Made by a program: the position numbers and the translations under genes
The notes under the pieces: generated by a model
What the model saw: the letters and a program-made list of their open reading frames with translations, nothing else
Databases searched by the model: none
Told to the model about the DNA's origin: nothing
Assembly (NCBI RefSeq): GCF_016482685.1
Contig: NZ_JACYHF010000021.1
Coordinates: 41,681-105,680, forward strand
Length of the DNA: 64,000 bases
Direction: 5' to 3'
Source: Streptomyces sp. DSM 110735
GTDB lineage: Bacteria > Actinomycetota > Actinomycetes > Streptomycetales > Streptomycetaceae
Shown: positions 1-7,951 of the stretch, piece after piece
Numbering within the stretch: the stretch's first letter is position 1
Layout of the letters: each line of letters opens with the position of its first letter

Positions 1-1134
1 GCCGTGTCGTACGAGGGCGCGGGCACCGTCGAGTTCCTCGTGGCCGACGGCAGGGCGCACTTCCTGGAGATGAACACCCGGCTCCAGGTCGAACACCCCG
101 TCACGGAGGCGGTGTTCGGGCTCGACCTGGTGGCCGAGCAGATCCGGATCGCCGAGGGCCACGCCCTGCCCCTCGACCCGCCGTCCGCGCACGGGCACGC
201 CGTCGAGGCACGCCTCTACGCCGAGGACCCGGCACGCGGCTTCGCCCCGCAGACCGGCACCCTGCACCGGCTCGCGGTACCGGGTGTCCGCCTGGACGCC
301 GGATACGGCGACGGCGACACGGTCGGCGTCCATTACGACCCCATGCTCGCCAAGGTGGTCGTCCACGCGCCGACCCGCGCCGAGGCAGTCCGCGCCCTCG
401 CGGGCGCCCTGGAGCGGGCGGCGGTCCACGGTCCGGTCACCAACCGCGACCTGCTCGTCCGCTCGCTGCGGCACCCGGAGTTCACTGCCGCCCGCATGGA
501 CACCGGCTTCTACGACCGCCACCTCCCCACCCTCACCGAGCCCGCCCCCGACCCGTACGCCCCCCTGGCCGCCGCCCTCGCGGACGCCGCAAGCCGCACC
601 GGCACCGGCACCGGCACCCGCTCCCACTCCGGCTCCCGCTTCGGCGGCTGGCGCAACGTGCCCTCGGCGCCACAGGTGAAGCGGTACGAGATGGCGGGCG
701 AGGAGACCGAGGCGACCTACCGCCACACCCGGACCGGTCCGACGGCGGACGGCGTCCGCGTGGTCCGCGCCGAACCCGCCCTCGTCGTCCTTGAAGTGGA
801 CGGCGTGGAGCGGAAGTTCGACATCGCCCGCTACGGCGACCAGGTGTACGTCAACACCACCCCCCTCACCGCCCTGCCCCGCTTCCCCGACCCCCGCCCC
901 GACCACGCCCCCGGCTCCCTCCTCGCCCCCATGCCCGGCACGGTCGTCCGCATCGCGGAGCACCTGACCGAGGGCACCGAGGTCACCTCCGGCCAGCCCC
1001 TGATCTGGCTGGAGGCGATGAAGATGCAGCACCTGATCACAGCCCCGACGGGCGGCACCCTGACAGAGCTGCACGCCAAACTCGGCCAGCAGGTGGAGCC
1101 GGGCGTGTTGCTGGCAGTGGTGCGAGATGCCTAG
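1..1134 (+). CDS. Acyl-CoA carboxylase biotin-carrying alpha subunit, 5' partial
   Basis: This is the C-terminal part of a biotin carboxylase/BCCP subunit of an acetyl-, propionyl- or methylcrotonyl-type acyl-CoA carboxylase; the frame is open to the window edge, so the start is missing. The first ~35 residues hold the end of the ATP-grasp domain (EMNTRLQVEHPVTE) and are followed by the biotin carboxylase C-terminal domain. A Thr-Gly/Ser-rich linker comes from a short hexamer run near nt 598-625. The C-terminus is a biotinyl domain with EAMKMQH; the Lys to be biotinylated is codon 1021-1023. It heads an acyl-CoA degradation operon. The partner beta subunit is not in view, so the exact substrate cannot be read from the sequence. 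Confidence 0.93.
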   Translation, partial: AVSYEGAGTVEFLVADGRAHFLEMNTRLQVEHPVTEAVFGLDLVAEQIRIAEGHALPLDPPSAHGHAVEARLYAEDPARGFAPQTGTLHRLAVPGVRLDAGYGDGDTVGVHYDPMLAKVVVHAPTRAEAVRALAGALERAAVHGPVTNRDLLVRSLRHPEFTAARMDTGFYDRHLPTLTEPAPDPYAPLAAALADAASRTGTGTGTRSHSGSRFGGWRNVPSAPQVKRYEMAGEETEATYRHTRTGPTADGVRVVRAEPALVVLEVDGVERKFDIARYGDQVYVNTTPLTALPRFPDPRPDHAPGSLLAPMPGTVVRIAEHLTEGTEVTSGQPLIWLEAMKMQHLITAPTGGTLTELHAKLGQQVEPGVLLAVVRDA

Positions 1135-1178
1135 GGGCGCGGGGAACTGCGCGACCAGCCACGAACAAGCCGCACCCG
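1133..1178 (+). repeat. Streptomyces interspersed 3'-end repeat, copy 1
   Basis: The core AGGGGCGCGGGGAACTGCGC continues with GACCAGCCAC and begins inside the stop codon of the carboxylase gene. The same core recurs at 6587 and 13457, and a longer variant lies inverted at 23004-23072. From memory this sequence is very common at gene ends in Streptomyces genomes; its function is not established. Here it lies between two tandem genes, so complete termination is not obvious. Confidence 0.8.
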
Positions 1179-1188
1179 GAGGAAAAGA

Positions 1189-2349
1189 ATGACGACCCTC
1201 ATCGAATCCGAAGAACACCGGTCACTCCGCAAGGCCGTCTCCGCCCTCGGCAACCGCTACGGCCGCGACTACATAACCCGCGCCATAACCGAGGGACGAC
1301 ACCCCACCGAACTCTGGTCCGACGCAGGCAAACTCGGCTACCTCGGCGTCAACCTCCCCGAGGAATACGGAGGCGGAGGCGGCGGCATAGCCGAACTCTC
1401 CATAGTCCTGGAGGAATTGGGCGCGGCAGGCTCCCCCCTCCTCATGCTCGTCGTCTCCCCCGCCATCTGCGGAACAGTGATCGCCCGTTTCGGTACGGAG
1501 GACCAGAAGCGCACCTGGCTCCCCGGACTCGCCGACGGCACCCGCACCATGGCCTTCGGCATCACCGAACCCGACGCCGGTTCCAACTCCCACCGCATCA
1601 CCACCACCGCCCGCCGCGACGGCGACGACTGGCTGCTCACCGGCCGCAAGGTCTTCGTCTCCGGTGTCGACCAGGCGGACGCCACGCTGATCGTCGGCCG
1701 CACCGAGGACGCCCGCACGGGCAGGCTCAAGCCCTGCCTCTTCATCGTCCCGCGCGACGCGGACGGCTTCACGCGCCACCAGATCGACATGGAAGTCAAC
1801 GCCGCCGAGAAGCAGTTCGAGCTGGTCCTGGACGACGTACGGCTGCCCGCCGACGCGCTCGTCGGTGACGAGGACGCCGGGCTGCTCCAGCTCTTCGCCG
1901 GGCTGAACCCCGAGCGGATCATGACGGCGGCGTTCGCGATCGGCATGGGGCGCTACGCCCTCGCCCGTGCGGTGGAGTACGCCCGCGAGCGCACGGTGTG
2001 GAACGTCCCCATCGGCGCCCACCAGGCGATCGCACACCCCCTCGCGCAGGCACACATCGACCTGGAACTGGCCAAGTTGATGATGCAGAAGGCAGCCCAG
2101 TTCTACGACGCCGGGGACGACATCGGCGCGGGCGAGGCGGCCAACATGGCCAAGTACGCGGCCGGGGAAGCCTGTGTGAAGGCGGTCGACCAGGCGGTCC
2201 ACACCCTCGGCGGCAACGGTCTCACCCGCGAGTTCGGGCTCGCCTCCCTCATCACCGGCGCCCGGGTGGCCCGTATCGCGCCGGTGAGCCGGGAGATGAT
2301 CCTCAACTACATCTCCCACCAGACCCTCGGTCTCCCCAAGTCCTACTAG
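1189..2349 (+). CDS. Acyl-CoA dehydrogenase
   Basis: This 386-residue flavoprotein should oxidise an acyl-CoA to the 2-enoyl-CoA and pass electrons to ETF. An N-terminal helical domain, a central domain with AFGITEPDAGSNSHRITTTA (FAD/substrate loop) and a C-terminal helical domain with HTLGGNGLTREF are in the usual order and at usual length. The ATG follows GGAGGAAAAGA at good spacing. It lies 54 nt after the carboxylase gene and 22 nt before the CoA ligase gene, so it is probably cotranscribed. The chain type (short, branched or aryl-propionyl) cannot be decided from sequence alone. Confidence 0.92.
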   Translation: MTTLIESEEHRSLRKAVSALGNRYGRDYITRAITEGRHPTELWSDAGKLGYLGVNLPEEYGGGGGGIAELSIVLEELGAAGSPLLMLVVSPAICGTVIARFGTEDQKRTWLPGLADGTRTMAFGITEPDAGSNSHRITTTARRDGDDWLLTGRKVFVSGVDQADATLIVGRTEDARTGRLKPCLFIVPRDADGFTRHQIDMEVNAAEKQFELVLDDVRLPADALVGDEDAGLLQLFAGLNPERIMTAAFAIGMGRYALARAVEYARERTVWNVPIGAHQAIAHPLAQAHIDLELAKLMMQKAAQFYDAGDDIGAGEAANMAKYAAGEACVKAVDQAVHTLGGNGLTREFGLASLITGARVARIAPVSREMILNYISHQTLGLPKSY

Positions 2350-2371
2350 GCACATGCCCGTTGGAGGAACC

Positions 2372-3940
2372 GTGTTCCACAGCGCGTACGACGACGTACC
2401 GCCCGTAGAACTCCCCGTCCACGACGCGGTGCTGGGCGGTGCCGCCGCCTTCGGGGAGCGACCCGCGCTCATCGACGGCACCGACGGCACGACCCTGACC
2501 TACGAGCAACTGGACCGGTTCCACCGACGGTTGGCGGCGGCGTTCGCGGAGGCGGGGGTGCGCAAGGGGGACGTCCTTGCCCTGCACAGCCCCAACACCC
2601 TGGCGTTCCCACTGGCGTTCTACGCGGCGACCCGCGCGGGCGCCACCGTCACCACCGCCCATCCGCTCGCGACCCCCGAGGAGTTCGCCCGGCAGTTGGA
2701 GGACAGCGGGGCGCGCTGGATCGTCACCGTCTCCCCGCTGCTCCCTGCCGCCCGCCGCGCCGCCGAACTCGCTGGCGGGGTACGGGAGATCATCGTGTGC
2801 GACAGCGCGCCCGGACACCGCTCCCTGGTCGACATGCTGGCGAGCGACGGACCCGAGCCGGAGATCGCGCTCGACCCCGCCGAGGACATCGCCGTCCTGC
2901 CGTACTCCTCCGGGACCACCGGTGTGCCCAAGGGGGTGATGCTCACCCACCGGCAGATCGTCACCAACCTCGCCCAACTGGACCCGGCGATAAGGGCGGA
3001 GCCGGACGACCGCATCCTCGCCGTCCTCCCGCTCTTTCACATCTACGGTCTCACCGCCCTGATGAACGCGCCCCTGCGGCAGGGCGCCACCGTCGTCGTG
3101 CTGCCCCGCTTCGAGCTGGACACCTTCCTCGCGGCCATCGAGACCCACCGCATCACCGGGCTCTACGTCGCCCCGCCGATCGTCCTCGCCCTCGCCAAGC
3201 ACCCCTCGGTCGAGCGCTACGACCTCTCCTCGCTGAAGTACGTGATCAGCGCCGCCGCCCCGCTGGACGCCTCCCTCGCCGCCGCCTGCGCCGAGCGGCT
3301 CGGGCTGCCGCCGCTGGGGCAGGCGTACGGCATGACCGAGCTGTCGCCCGGCACCCATGTCGTCCCGCTCGACCTGCTGCGCGAGGCGCCGCCCGGCACC
3401 GCGGGCAAGCTGATCGCGGGCACCGAGATGCGGATCGTCTCCCTGGACGACCCCGGCAAGGACCTCGGCGCCGGGGAGGCGGGCGAGATCCTGATCCGGG
3501 GTCCGCAGGTGATGAAGGGCTACCTCAACCGCCCCGACGCCACCGCCGAGACGATCGACGCGGACGGCTGGCTGCACACCGGTGACGTGGGTCAAGTCGA
3601 CGCGGACGGCTGGCTGTTCGTGGTGGACCGGGTGAAGGAACTCATCAAGTACAAGGGGTTCCAGGTGGCACCCGCCGAACTGGAGGCGCTGCTGCTGACC
3701 CACCCCGGCATCGCGGACGCGGCGGTCGTCGGAGCGGTGAACGACGAGGGCAACGAGATCCCGCACGCCTTCGTCGTCCGCCGCCCGGACGCGCCCGAAC
3801 TCGGCGAGAACGAGGTGATGTTGTACGTCGCCGAGCACGTCGCGCCGTACAAACGGGTGCGGCGGGTGACCTTCACCGACTCCGTGCCGCGCGCCGCCTC
3901 CGGGAAGATCCTGCGCCGCGAACTGAGGGAGCGCTCATGA
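2372..3940 (+). CDS. 4-coumarate/cinnamate-CoA ligase family protein
   Basis: An adenylate-forming acid:CoA ligase of about 522 residues. The AMP-binding motif LPYSSGTTGVPKG lies near residue 177. YGMTEL, GWLHTGDVGQVD, the hinge VVDRVKELIKYKGFQVAP and the C-terminal catalytic lysine in SGKILRREL are all present. GTG at 2372 is chosen because GGAGG precedes it; an ATG 18 nt upstream has no ribosome site. From memory the S. coelicolor counterpart (SCO4383) was characterised as a cinnamate:CoA ligase. With the downstream hydratase and the dehydrogenase it would feed aryl or acyl acids into beta-oxidation. The actual substrate here is inferred. Confidence 0.9.
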   Translation: MFHSAYDDVPPVELPVHDAVLGGAAAFGERPALIDGTDGTTLTYEQLDRFHRRLAAAFAEAGVRKGDVLALHSPNTLAFPLAFYAATRAGATVTTAHPLATPEEFARQLEDSGARWIVTVSPLLPAARRAAELAGGVREIIVCDSAPGHRSLVDMLASDGPEPEIALDPAEDIAVLPYSSGTTGVPKGVMLTHRQIVTNLAQLDPAIRAEPDDRILAVLPLFHIYGLTALMNAPLRQGATVVVLPRFELDTFLAAIETHRITGLYVAPPIVLALAKHPSVERYDLSSLKYVISAAAPLDASLAAACAERLGLPPLGQAYGMTELSPGTHVVPLDLLREAPPGTAGKLIAGTEMRIVSLDDPGKDLGAGEAGEILIRGPQVMKGYLNRPDATAETIDADGWLHTGDVGQVDADGWLFVVDRVKELIKYKGFQVAPAELEALLLTHPGIADAAVVGAVNDEGNEIPHAFVVRRPDAPELGENEVMLYVAEHVAPYKRVRRVTFTDSVPRAASGKILRRELRERS

Positions 3941-4671
3941 CCGTTGTCGGACGCTCCCGCGAACGGGGCGTGGAGACCCTCAGCCTGGACTCCCCGGACA
4001 CCCGCAACGCCCTCTCCGCGCCCCTCGTCGCCGCGCTCGCCGACGCCCTCGCCGACTGCGGGAAGGACCCCGGCGTCCGGGCGGTCGTCCTCACCCACAC
4101 CGGCGGCACCTTCTGCGCGGGCGCCGATCTGCGCGACCCGCCCCCGCCGGACGCGCTGGTGGGGCTGTTGCGGCAGATCGTGGAGCTGCCCCAGCCGGTG
4201 GTGGCGCGGGTCACCGGGCACGTGCGCGCGGGCGGGCTCGGGCTGCTCGCCGCCTGCGACATCACCGCCGCCTCGCGCGAGGCGACCTTCGCCTTCACCG
4301 AGGTACGGATCGGGGTCGCCCCGGCGGTGATCTCCCTGCCGGTGCTGCCGCGCGCCGACCCGCGCGCGCTCGCCCGCTACTACCTCACCGGCGAGCGCTT
4401 CGACCCCGCCGAAGCCGTACGCCTCGGTCTGCTCACCGCCTCCGGTGACGACGTGGACGACGTCCTCGCGCCCGTCCTCGACGGACTGCGCCGCTCCTCG
4501 CCCGAGGCCCTGACCGCGACGAAACGGCTGCTCACGGCTAGGGTGCTGGAGACATTCGACCGGGACGCGGCGGACCTGACCGCCCTCTCGGCCCGGCTGT
4601 TCTCCGCCCCCGGGGCCCGGGAGGGGATGACAGCCTTCCTGGAAAGACGGGATGCGGCATGGGTGGTGTGA
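3937..4671 (+). CDS. Enoyl-CoA hydratase/isomerase family protein
   Basis: A 244-residue crotonase-fold protein whose ATG overlaps the ligase stop as ATGA, indicating translational coupling. The oxyanion-hole segment (GGTFCAGADL) and the GLLAACDITAA region with EVRIGVAP carry the family signatures. The family hydrates trans-2-enoyl-CoA or performs related reactions such as isomerisation or retro-Claisen cleavage. In context it would act after the acyl-CoA dehydrogenase or ligase step. Its 3' end overlaps the TetR gene by 13 nt. Confidence 0.88.
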   Translation: MTVVGRSRERGVETLSLDSPDTRNALSAPLVAALADALADCGKDPGVRAVVLTHTGGTFCAGADLRDPPPPDALVGLLRQIVELPQPVVARVTGHVRAGGLGLLAACDITAASREATFAFTEVRIGVAPAVISLPVLPRADPRALARYYLTGERFDPAEAVRLGLLTASGDDVDDVLAPVLDGLRRSSPEALTATKRLLTARVLETFDRDAADLTALSARLFSAPGAREGMTAFLERRDAAWVV

Positions 4672-5267
4672 GTACGGCGGAACGCGACCGCGTACCCAAG
4701 CAGGACCGCAGCCGGGCCACCCGGCAGCGGCTCCTGGAAGCCGCCGTGTCCTGCCTCGCCGAGTACGGCTGGGCGGGCTCCACGGTCGCGGTCGTCGCCG
4801 AGCGCGCGGGCGTCTCCCGGGGCGCCGCGCAGCACCACTTCCCCACCCGCGAGGACCTCTTCACCGCCGCCGTCGAGTACGTGGCGGAAAGCCGCTCCGT
4901 CGCCCTCCGCGAGCTGTTTCCCGACGGTCCGGGCGACCGGCGCGCCGTGATCTCCGCCCTGATCGGTCTCTTCACCGGACCCCTCTTCCGCGCCGCCCTG
5001 CACCTGTGGGTGGCCGCCTCGAACGAGGAGCAACTGCGCGGACGCGTGACGGAGTTGGAGGCACGCGTCGGCCGCGAGTGCCACCGCATCGCCGTCGAAC
5101 TCCTCGACGCCGACGAGTCCCGCCCCGGCGTCCGCGAAACCGTCCAGGGGCTCCTCGACCTGGCCCGCGGTCTCGGTCTCGCCACCCTCCTCACCGACGA
5201 CACCGCCCGCCGCGAGCGGGTCGTGGCCCAGTGGGCGGTCCTGCTGGACGAGGCGCTGGGGGAGTAG
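4659..5267 (+). CDS. TetR-family repressor of the acyl-CoA operon
   Basis: A 202-residue regulator. Residues ~15-65 form the TetR DNA-binding domain (RATRQRLLEAAVSCLAEYGW ... GVSRGAAQHHFPTREDLF). The C-terminal ligand domain is divergent, as usual in the family. The start ATG lies inside the hydratase gene; a GTG nine nt downstream is an alternative. As the last gene of the operon it probably regulates it in response to an acyl-CoA, which is inference from position. The operon promoter is outside the window. Confidence 0.87.
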   Translation: MGGVSTAERDRVPKQDRSRATRQRLLEAAVSCLAEYGWAGSTVAVVAERAGVSRGAAQHHFPTREDLFTAAVEYVAESRSVALRELFPDGPGDRRAVISALIGLFTGPLFRAALHLWVAASNEEQLRGRVTELEARVGRECHRIAVELLDADESRPGVRETVQGLLDLARGLGLATLLTDDTARRERVVAQWAVLLDEALGE

Positions 5268-5318
5268 ACCCGGGCAGGCGCGGCAGGGGGGGCAAGCTCT
5301 GCGACGCCCGGGGTGCAG

Positions 5319-5332
5319 GTGACGGCCGTCAC
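5319..5332. promoter_or_regulatory. Crp-like binding site
   Basis: GTGACGGCCGTCAC is a perfect 14-bp palindrome that fits the Streptomyces Crp consensus GTG(N)6GNCAC. Its centre lies 41.5 bp upstream of the predicted +1 at 5367, the classical class II activator position. Binding is inferred. Confidence 0.6.
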
Positions 5333-5354
5333 ATCCGTATTCCGGGCATCGCAG

Positions 5355-5367
5355 TACTCTTGGCCCA
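5355..5367 (+). promoter_or_regulatory. -10 box of a leaderless promoter
   Basis: TACTCT at 5355-5360 occupies -12 to -7 relative to the ATG at 5367, so the transcript should start at the start codon. No good -35 hexamer is seen; the Crp-like palindrome covers that region, which fits activator dependence. Confidence 0.55.
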
Positions 5368-5444
5368 TGCTTCCGATGCTCGTTCGCCGCCGCCACGTGG
5401 ACTACGTGCGCGTCACGAGCATGGGCTGTCGGCGTTCCGCCTGA
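5367..5444 (+). CDS. Putative leader peptide (RHVDxxRVxSxxCR type)
   Basis: A 25-codon reading frame with the core RRHVDYVRVTSMGCRR, ending TGA at 5442-5444. The RHxDxxRVxSxxCR pattern is the recurring actinobacterial 'putative leader peptide' type, often placed ahead of sulfur or redox genes (from memory). It begins at the predicted +1. The 92-nt spacer to the oxygenase contains two mutually exclusive hairpins: GGGGG 5484-5488 with CCCCC 5496-5500, and GGCCGC 5487-5492 with GCGGCC 5501-5506. Translation of the peptide could choose between them, which is inference. Confidence 0.6.
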   Translation: MLPMLVRRRHVDYVRVTSMGCRRSA

Positions 5445-5536
5445 CCCAGCCCCCTTCTTCTCGTCTCTTCCTTTCCGGCACCCGGGGGCCGCACACCCCC
5501 GCGGCCGCCCGTGCCCCGTACACCCGCGGACGCGCC

Positions 5537-6565
5537 ATGACGACTCACGCGACGAACCCGTCGTACGCCCAGCTCCCGATCATCGACCTTTCGGCCGCAG
5601 ACCGCGGTCCCGAGGAGCGTGCCCTGCTCCATGAGCGGCTGCACTCCGCCGCCCATGACGTGGGCTTCTTCCAGCTCGTCGGGCACGGGGTGACCCAGGA
5701 CGAGACCGACGCCCTGCTCACCGCGATGCGCTCCTTCTTCGCGCTGCCGGAGGCGGACCGGCTCGCCCTGGACAACGTCAACTCCCCGCACTTCCGGGGC
5801 TACACGCGCACCGGCGACGAGCGCACCGCCGGTGCCCGCGACTGGCGCGACCAGCTCGACATCGGCGCCGAGCGCCCCGCCCGCGTGCCCGGACCGGACG
5901 AGCCGCCGTACTGGTGGCTCCAGGGACCCAACCAGTGGCCCGCCGCCCTGCCCGAGCTGCGCACCGCCGCCCTCGCCTGGATCGACAAGCTCAGCGCGGT
6001 CGCCCAGCGCCTGCTGCACGAGCTCCTGACCGCCATCGGTGCCCCGGCGGACTTCTACGACCCGATCTTCGGCGCCCACGCCCACCCGCACCTCAAGCTG
6101 GTCCGCTACCCCGGCAGCGCGGGCGACGGCACCGACCAGGGCGTCGGCGCCCACAAGGACTACGGCTTCCTCACCCTGCTCCTCCAGGACTCCGTCGGCG
6201 GTCTCCAGGTCCAGCGCGAGGACGGCCGCTTCCACGAAGTCCCGCCCCTGGACGGCGCGTTCGTCGTCAACCTCGGTGAACTCCTGGAGGTTGCCACCAA
6301 CGGCTACCTCCTCGCCACCAACCACCGCGTCGTCAGCCCGCCCGGAGCCACGGAACGCTTCTCGGTCCCGTTCTTCTACAACCCCCGCCTGGACGCGAAG
6401 ATCGCTCCGCTGCCCTTCCCCCACGCGGATGCCGCCCCGGGCGTGACGACGGACCCGACGAACCCGCTGTACGCGGAGTACGGCTACAACGAACTGAAGG
6501 GCAAGCTGCGAGCGCACCCGCTGGTGGCGGAGCGACACCACGCGAGCCTGCTGACCCCGGCGTAA
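5537..6565 (+). CDS. Isopenicillin N synthase-family Fe(II) oxygenase
   Basis: A 342-residue non-heme iron oxygenase. The DIOX N-terminal domain contains LPIIDLSAADRG and HDVGFFQLVGHG. The jelly roll carries the metal triad: H and D in GAHKDYGFLTLLLQD and H in TNHRVV; the RxS pair is in ERFSVPFFYNPR. Most members use 2-oxoglutarate and hydroxylate small molecules or are ACC-oxidase/IPNS-like; the substrate is unknown. The ATG at 5537 has only a weak ribosome site and follows the leader peptide frame by 92 nt, so coupling to the leader is plausible. It converges on the citrate synthase-like gene. Confidence 0.85.
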   Translation: MTTHATNPSYAQLPIIDLSAADRGPEERALLHERLHSAAHDVGFFQLVGHGVTQDETDALLTAMRSFFALPEADRLALDNVNSPHFRGYTRTGDERTAGARDWRDQLDIGAERPARVPGPDEPPYWWLQGPNQWPAALPELRTAALAWIDKLSAVAQRLLHELLTAIGAPADFYDPIFGAHAHPHLKLVRYPGSAGDGTDQGVGAHKDYGFLTLLLQDSVGGLQVQREDGRFHEVPPLDGAFVVNLGELLEVATNGYLLATNHRVVSPPGATERFSVPFFYNPRLDAKIAPLPFPHADAAPGVTTDPTNPLYAEYGYNELKGKLRAHPLVAERHHASLLTPA

Positions 6566-6586
6566 GGTTTTTGTCTTTTGTCTTTC

Positions 6587-6616
6587 AGGGGCGCGGGGAA
6601 CTGCGCGACCAGCCAC
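6587..6616 (+). repeat. Streptomyces interspersed 3'-end repeat, copy 2
   Basis: The same 30-nt core as at 1133, preceded by a T-rich stretch (GGTTTTTGTC from about 6567) that is also seen before the copy at 13457. It lies between the ends of two converging genes. Confidence 0.8.
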
Positions 6617-6654
6617 AACCGGTCCGCAGCCGCCACGCGCCCCAACCACCCATC

Positions 6655-7755
6655 TCAGTGGGCGATCCCCGCAAACCCAGGAATGTCCTCCGGCCGCCGA
6701 GAGCTGGGCCCCACATACTTCGCTGAAGGCCGCACCAGGCGCCCGGTCCGCTTCTGCTCAAGAATGTGCGCCGACCACCCAGCGGTCCGCGCACACGTGA
6801 ACATCGACGTGAACATGTGCGCCGGCACCTCGGCGAAGTCGAGCAGGATAGCCGCCCAGAACTCCACGTTGGTGGCCAGCACACGATCCGGCCGCCGGTT
6901 GTGCAGCTCCTCCAGCGCCGCCTTCTCCAGCGCCTCCGCGATCTCGTACCGGGGCGCCCCCAGCTCCCGCGCGGTGCGCCGCAGCACCCGCGCCCGGGGG
7001 TCCTCGGCCCGGTAGACCCGGTGCCCGAAGCCCATGAGCCGCTCACCCCGGTCGAGCGCCTGCTTGACCCACCCCTCCGCGTCCCCGGTCTGCTCGATCT
7101 CCTCGATCATGCCGAGCACGCGGGAGGGCGCCCCGCCATGGAGGGGACCGGACATCGCCCCGACGGCACCCGACAGCGCGGCGGCGACGTCCGCGCCGGT
7201 GGAGGCGATGACCCGCGCCGTGAAGGTGGACGCGTTCATGCCGTGCTCGGCGGCGGAGGTCCAGTACGCGTCCACGGCGGCGACATGCTTCGGGTCCGGC
7301 TCGCCGCGCCAGCGGATCATGAACCGCTCGACCACCGACCGCGCCTTGTCGATCTCGTTCTGCGGCACCATCGGCAGCCCCTGCCCGCGCGCGGACTGGG
7401 CGACGTACGACAGCGCCATGACGGCGGCGCGGGCGAGGTCGTCGCGTGCCTGCTCGGCGTCGATGTCCAGCAGCGGTTTGAGGCCCCACACGGGGGCCAG
7501 CATGGCCAGCGCGGACTGCACGTCCACGCGGATGTCCCCGGAGTGCACCGGGATCGGGAACGGCTCGGCGGGCGGCAGACCGGGGTCGAAGGCACCGTCG
7601 ACCAGCAGTCCCCACACGTTCCCGAAGGACACGTGGCCGACCAGGTCCTCGATGTCGACGCCCCGGTACCGCAGGGCGCCGCCCTCCTTGTCCGGCTCGG
7701 CGATCTCCGTCTCGAAGGCGACGACTCCCTCTAGCCCGGGTACGAACTCGGACAT
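6655..7755 (-). CDS. Citrate synthase-like protein
   Basis: A 366-residue protein of the citrate/2-methylcitrate synthase fold, condensing acetyl-CoA or propionyl-CoA with oxaloacetate. ALRYRGVDIEDL near the N-terminus, the catalytic histidine regions (EHGMNASTFTARV and PLHGGAPSRV) and GFGHRVYRAEDPRA are present. The open frame runs further upstream, but ATG at 7755 is chosen because GAGGAG lies seven nt before it and homology begins at MSEFVPGLEGVV. S. coelicolor has several citrate synthase homologues, so this may be a secondary or methylcitrate enzyme. It is divergent from pdxH. Confidence 0.88.
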   Translation of the reverse strand: MSEFVPGLEGVVAFETEIAEPDKEGGALRYRGVDIEDLVGHVSFGNVWGLLVDGAFDPGLPPAEPFPIPVHSGDIRVDVQSALAMLAPVWGLKPLLDIDAEQARDDLARAAVMALSYVAQSARGQGLPMVPQNEIDKARSVVERFMIRWRGEPDPKHVAAVDAYWTSAAEHGMNASTFTARVIASTGADVAAALSGAVGAMSGPLHGGAPSRVLGMIEEIEQTGDAEGWVKQALDRGERLMGFGHRVYRAEDPRARVLRRTARELGAPRYEIAEALEKAALEELHNRRPDRVLATNVEFWAAILLDFAEVPAHMFTSMFTCARTAGWSAHILEQKRTGRLVRPSAKYVGPSSRRPEDIPGFAGIAH

Positions 7756-7856
7756 AAGGCGGCTCCTCATGCTGGGTCGGCGGCGGTCACACCGGTCATG
7801 CCCCGTACGACCGGGGGTCACCCGGAGACGGGGCGGGAACCAGCACGATAGCCCTG

Positions 7857-7899
7857 AGTGCCAGGTTTGGGGAGACCTTGCGGCACTCAGTGCCACGTT
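7857..7899. promoter_or_regulatory. Palindrome and direct repeat in the citrate synthase/pdxH divergent region
   Basis: GGCACTCAGTGCC (7882-7894) is a perfect palindrome with one central base. AGTGCCAGGTT (7857) and AGTGCCACGTT (7889) form a direct repeat 32 bp apart, three helical turns. This looks like an operator for a dimeric regulator acting on both genes; no regulator gene is adjacent. Confidence 0.5.
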
Positions 7900-7951
7900 A
7901 GAGGGAGGCGCACCGCGAGGTCCGTACGCCCCCATACGGCAGGATGACCGC

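Noticed and set aside
2303..3838. Long minus-strand frame opposite the CoA ligase gene
   Set aside because: It is a typical high-GC shadow: the opposite strand has clear homology and codon bias, and this product matches no family.
4652..5536. A long frame joining the TetR region to the oxygenase as one 637-residue protein
   Set aside because: Its first ~295 codons are antisense or off-frame to the TetR gene and have random Arg/Pro composition; the oxygenase homology starts at 5537.
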